A DNA stretch of 64,000 nt from the NCBI RefSeq assembly GCF_039530945.1, contig NZ_BAAAPC010000007.1, forward strand, positions 62,001 to 126,000, in the 5' to 3' direction. The notes under the pieces were generated by a model. That model was given only the letters and a program-made list of their open reading frames with translations. It had not been told where the DNA came from and ran no database searches. The translations under genes were made by a program, and so were the position numbers. The DNA comes from Nocardiopsis_C rhodophaea (lineage in GTDB: Bacteria; Actinomycetota; Actinomycetes; Streptosporangiales; Streptosporangiaceae). How positions within the stretch are numbered: the stretch's first letter is position 1; each line of letters begins with the position of its first letter. Of the stretch, positions 61,694-64,000 are shown one piece after another.

Positions 61694-61778
61694 TGGTGGC
61701 AGGTGTAGGGTTCGAACCTACGTAGGCTGAGCCGGCGGTTTTACAGACCGCTCCCTTTGGCCACTCGGGCAACCTGCC
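61694..61778 (-). tRNA. tRNA-Tyr (anticodon GTA)
   Basis: An 85-nt class II tRNA: acceptor GGCAGGT/ACCTGCC, D arm CCGAGTGGCCAAAGGG, anticodon loop CTGTAAA (GTA), a long variable arm, T arm GGTTCGAACCC and encoded ACCA. Intact, unlike the copy at 60804-60871. Confidence 0.95.
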
Positions 61779-62044
61779 TGGGATGCGGCGACGTGCTGTC
61801 GCGACGCATGAATGAGGATAGCGGACATGTGGCGCGGACACGAAATCGGAAGCCTCGCGGGTGTTTGGGGCAGCGTTCGGCACGCTGTCAGGGCGCTCGG
61901 GCCGCCGCGCGGCTAAGCTCTGTCTCTGCCGCAGCCGGACGACATGGCCGTCGCGGACCGGCTGCGTCGACAACACCCGTCGGGTGCCCCGCGGGGTGAG
62001 CCCGAAGGCCGTCTGCCAACCGTCTGTCAAAGGTGTGAACACAC

Positions 62045-62542
62045 GTGGCCGCTGAGTCCAGTTTCGACGTCGTATCCAAGCTCGACCGCCAGGAGGTCGA
62101 CAACGCGCTGAACCAGACCGGCAAGGAACTCTCCCAGCGCTTTGATTTCAAGGGGACCGGTGCCACCATCACCTGGTCGGGAGAGCAGGGTGTGGAGATC
62201 CGCGCCAACTCCGAGGAGCGCGTCAAGGCCGCCTTCGAGGTGTTCAAGGAGAAGCTGATCAAGCGGAACGTCTCGCTCAAGGTCCTCGACCCCGCCGACG
62301 AGCCGAAGATCTCCGGCAAGGAGTACCGCCTCCCGGTCGCTCTCAAGGAGGGCATCTCCACCGAGGACGGCAAGAGGATCTCCAAGATCATCCGTGATGA
62401 GGGCCCCAAGGGCATCAAGGCCCAGATCCAGGGGGACGAGCTGCGGGTCAGTTCCAAGAAGAAGGACGACCTGCAGACGGTCATCAACCTGCTCAAGGAG
62501 AAGGACCTCGACCTCGCCCTCCAGTTTGTGAACTACCGGTAG
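62045..62542 (+). CDS. YajQ family nucleotide-binding protein
   Basis: A 165-residue protein of the YajQ (DUF520) family (MAAESSFDVVSKLDRQEVDN, RFDFKGTGATITW, GKEYRLPVALKEGISTEDGK, LALQFVNYR). Members form two ferredoxin-like domains, bind nucleotides, and in Xanthomonas sense cyclic di-GMP. The GTG at 62045 has an AAAGGTG site. Length matches the family. Confidence 0.94.
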   Translation: MAAESSFDVVSKLDRQEVDNALNQTGKELSQRFDFKGTGATITWSGEQGVEIRANSEERVKAAFEVFKEKLIKRNVSLKVLDPADEPKISGKEYRLPVALKEGISTEDGKRISKIIRDEGPKGIKAQIQGDELRVSSKKKDDLQTVINLLKEKDLDLALQFVNYR

Positions 62543-62648
62543 TTGGGTGGCCCGCGGCCTGCTCGCCCCTGTCGGTCGAGCGGGCCGCTCGTGTTTCCCT
62601 CCCTCGTCTCCTCTCCGACTCGCCCCCGTGTTCGCGCGGGTTCCGGGA

Positions 62649-63539
62649 TCAGTCGAGCCCCCAGCCGCCGTCCGCGGCCATGGACCGTAGGCGGCGGATG
62701 CGCTCGCGCGTGGGGGGGTGCACGGCGAAGATCCGGCTCATCCCCCGCGGCGGGAACGGGTGGGTGATCATCAGGTGGGCGGAGGCGAGCAGCCGCCCTT
62801 CCGTGGGGAGCGGGTGGGTCCGGGCGCCCACCTCGATTTTGCGGAGCGCGCTGGCGAGGCCGAGCGGGTCTCCGGTGAGGCGCGCCGCGGCGTCGTCGGC
62901 ACGGTACTCCCGACCGCGGGTGACGGCGGCCCGGATCACCAGAGCGGCGACCGGGCCGAGGACCAGGAAGAGCAGCCCGCTGAGCAGGCTCGGCACATCC
63001 TCGTCCTCGGAGTCGCCCAGGGGCAGCAGCAAGGCCAGGGCGGTCATCGACGTGATGATCGCGGCAAGCGTCGCGGCGACCGAGCAGAGCAGCGTGTCGC
63101 GATTGCGCACATGGGCAAGCTCGTGCGCGATGACCCCGCGCAGCTCCCGCTCAGTGAGCAGGCGGAGCAGCCCGGTGGTGCAGCAGATGACCGCCCGCCG
63201 GGGGCCGCGCCCCGTAGCGAAGGCGTTCGGCGCCGGTGTCGGTGAGAGATAGAGCCGCGGCATCGGCTGGCGCGCCTCGGTGGCCAGCTCCCGCACGACC
63301 CGGTAAAGCTCCGGCCGCTCGATCTCGCTGATGGGGCGCGCCCGCATGGCGCGCAGGGCCATGGAGTCGCCGAAGAACAGCACCAGGCCGTTCATCACGA
63401 TCACCACGACGATTCCGAGCTGCAGCCCCTGCGCTCCCGCGAACGCCCAGCCGCCGATGACGACCAGGATCGAAAGCCCGACGAGAAGGCACGCCGCGCG
63501 AATCGTGTTGCGGTACACGACGACTGCGCCCTCCTTCAC
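62649..63539 (-). CDS. htpX: HtpX-like M48 family zinc metalloprotease
   Basis: A membrane protease for quality control of membrane proteins. The 296-residue protein has two N-terminal helices (IRAACLLVGLSILVVIGGWAF, LQLGIVVVIVMNGLVLFFGD), the catalytic HEXXH in GVIAHELAHVRNRDT, two further helices and the third ligand glutamate in GREYRADDAAARL. It starts at GTG 63539 or GTG 63518 (AAGGAGG 11 bp before the latter). It ends HPPTRERIRRLRSM. Divergent from the partial gene at the right edge. Confidence 0.92.
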   Translation of the reverse strand: MKEGAVVVYRNTIRAACLLVGLSILVVIGGWAFAGAQGLQLGIVVVIVMNGLVLFFGDSMALRAMRARPISEIERPELYRVVRELATEARQPMPRLYLSPTPAPNAFATGRGPRRAVICCTTGLLRLLTERELRGVIAHELAHVRNRDTLLCSVAATLAAIITSMTALALLLPLGDSEDEDVPSLLSGLLFLVLGPVAALVIRAAVTRGREYRADDAAARLTGDPLGLASALRKIEVGARTHPLPTEGRLLASAHLMITHPFPPRGMSRIFAVHPPTRERIRRLRSMAADGGWGLD

Positions 63540-63907
63540 TCTCTGACCCCTCTCCAGGCCCGTCCACCCATTCGAACGCGCAAGTCGTGGCCACACGTTC
63601 CCGTCGTAGCGGGATGAACGTCACGGCCGGATGGGTGAAAGGAGACCGAAAGACACCGCACGAGGGCGATAGAGGGAAGAACCGGGCCAGTAGGAGAAAG
63701 CGGAGCCCGTCGAACACCACCAGAGTCCGCGCGCCCCGCATGACCCCGGCCCTTTCCCCACCCGACCGCCCCGGGCCGCGGACCAGTGGGGGAGGTGCCG
63801 CGAACCATCCGAGGCCCGCGCTCCACCCCTACCGCGCACCTGGCGGCCCAGAACATCTCGGGGTGTGATCTACCCCACCACCCCCCACCCGCCCGAGAAG
63901 GACGACC
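63540..63907. other. Divergent intergenic region upstream of htpX
   Basis: About 370 bp without a credible gene, carrying the promoters for htpX (minus) and the rightmost gene (plus). Short frames here are Arg/Pro-rich shadows. Confidence 0.45.
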
Positions 63908-63919
63908 TATAGTGCAGGA

Positions 63920-64000
63920 GTGGCTCTCATCACGTTGATCGCCCAGCCGGGGGCGCCGCTCGTCGGCCGTCCGCTCCTGGACACCGTCCGCATCCCCGGG
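63920..64000 (+). CDS. Unidentified protein, N-terminus (partial)
   Basis: The first 27 codons of a gene that runs off the right edge: VALITLIAQPGAPLVGRPLL and on. A TATAGT -10 element (63908-63913) ends 6 bp before the GTG and there is no ribosome site at proper spacing, so the mRNA is probably leaderless. The family cannot be named from this much sequence. Confidence 0.55.
   Translation, partial: MALITLIAQPGAPLVGRPLLDTVRIPG

Noticed and set aside
61296..62042. 248-codon minus frame near tRNA-Tyr
   Set aside because: It runs straight through the tRNA-Tyr gene and its terminator and has no plausible protein composition.

Overview
The window comes from a high-GC filamentous actinomycete. Protein sequences, the frequent GTG/TTG starts and the gene order (tRNA-Trp, secE, nusG, rplK, rplA, lipoprotein, rplJ, rplL, rpoB, rpoC, large disordered protein, rpsL, rpsG, fusA, tuf, S10 operon, spc operon, alpha operon) match Streptomyces/Streptosporangiales genomes. 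A Nocardiopsaceae-type host is plausible, but this is inference and the sequence alone does not name the species.

Region 1 (1-39.9 kb, nearly all minus strand) is the translation/transcription core. Read from high to low coordinates it runs tRNA-Trp, secE-nusG, rplK-rplA, (a plus-strand lipoprotein), rplJ-rplL, rpoB-rpoC, a 1125-residue disordered membrane-anchored protein, rpsL-rpsG-fusA-tuf, rpsJ-rplC-rplD-rplW-rplB-rpsS-rplV-rpsC-rplP-rpmC-rpsQ, rplN-rplX-rplE-rpsN, rpsH-rplF-rplR-rpsE-rpmD-rplO, secY-adk-map, a DUF1707 membrane protein, infA-rpmJ-rpsM-rpsK-rpoA-rplQ and the start of truA. Many gaps hold strong hairpins. Clear examples lie after tuf, rpoC, nusG, rplL, rpsN and the disordered protein, in the rplJ leader and in the secY leader. 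Good promoters can be read upstream of rpsL and rpoB.

Region 2 (40-46.4 kb) is housekeeping: a class I aminotransferase, adenosine deaminase, a GDT1/TMEM165-type cation transporter preceded by a recognisable yybP-ykoY (manganese) riboswitch, murB, a hadA/hadB-like dehydratase pair, rpmG, tRNA-Met and tRNA-Thr.

Region 3 (46.5-57 kb) is accessory and starts directly beside tRNA-Thr. It holds three genes matching parts of the Wadjet (JetABCD) SMC defence cassette of the TIGR02677/02678/02680 type. JetC and JetB look full length, JetA is reduced to its C-terminal part, and the JetD nuclease is absent. In JetD's place sits a Rad50-like ATPase with a CPxC hook motif. A 101-bp tandem repeat separates jetB from jetC. 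This is the most likely unusual system here, either a derived variant or a decaying cassette.

Region 4 (57-64 kb) has a DUF35/lipid-transfer thiolase pair under a promoter with a KstR2-like palindrome, four tandem genes for small secreted histidine-tailed peptides that resemble chaplins, an AT-rich patch, a broken tRNA-Tyr copy about 0.9 kb from the intact tRNA-Tyr, a YajQ-family protein, an HtpX-type membrane protease and the start of an unidentified gene.
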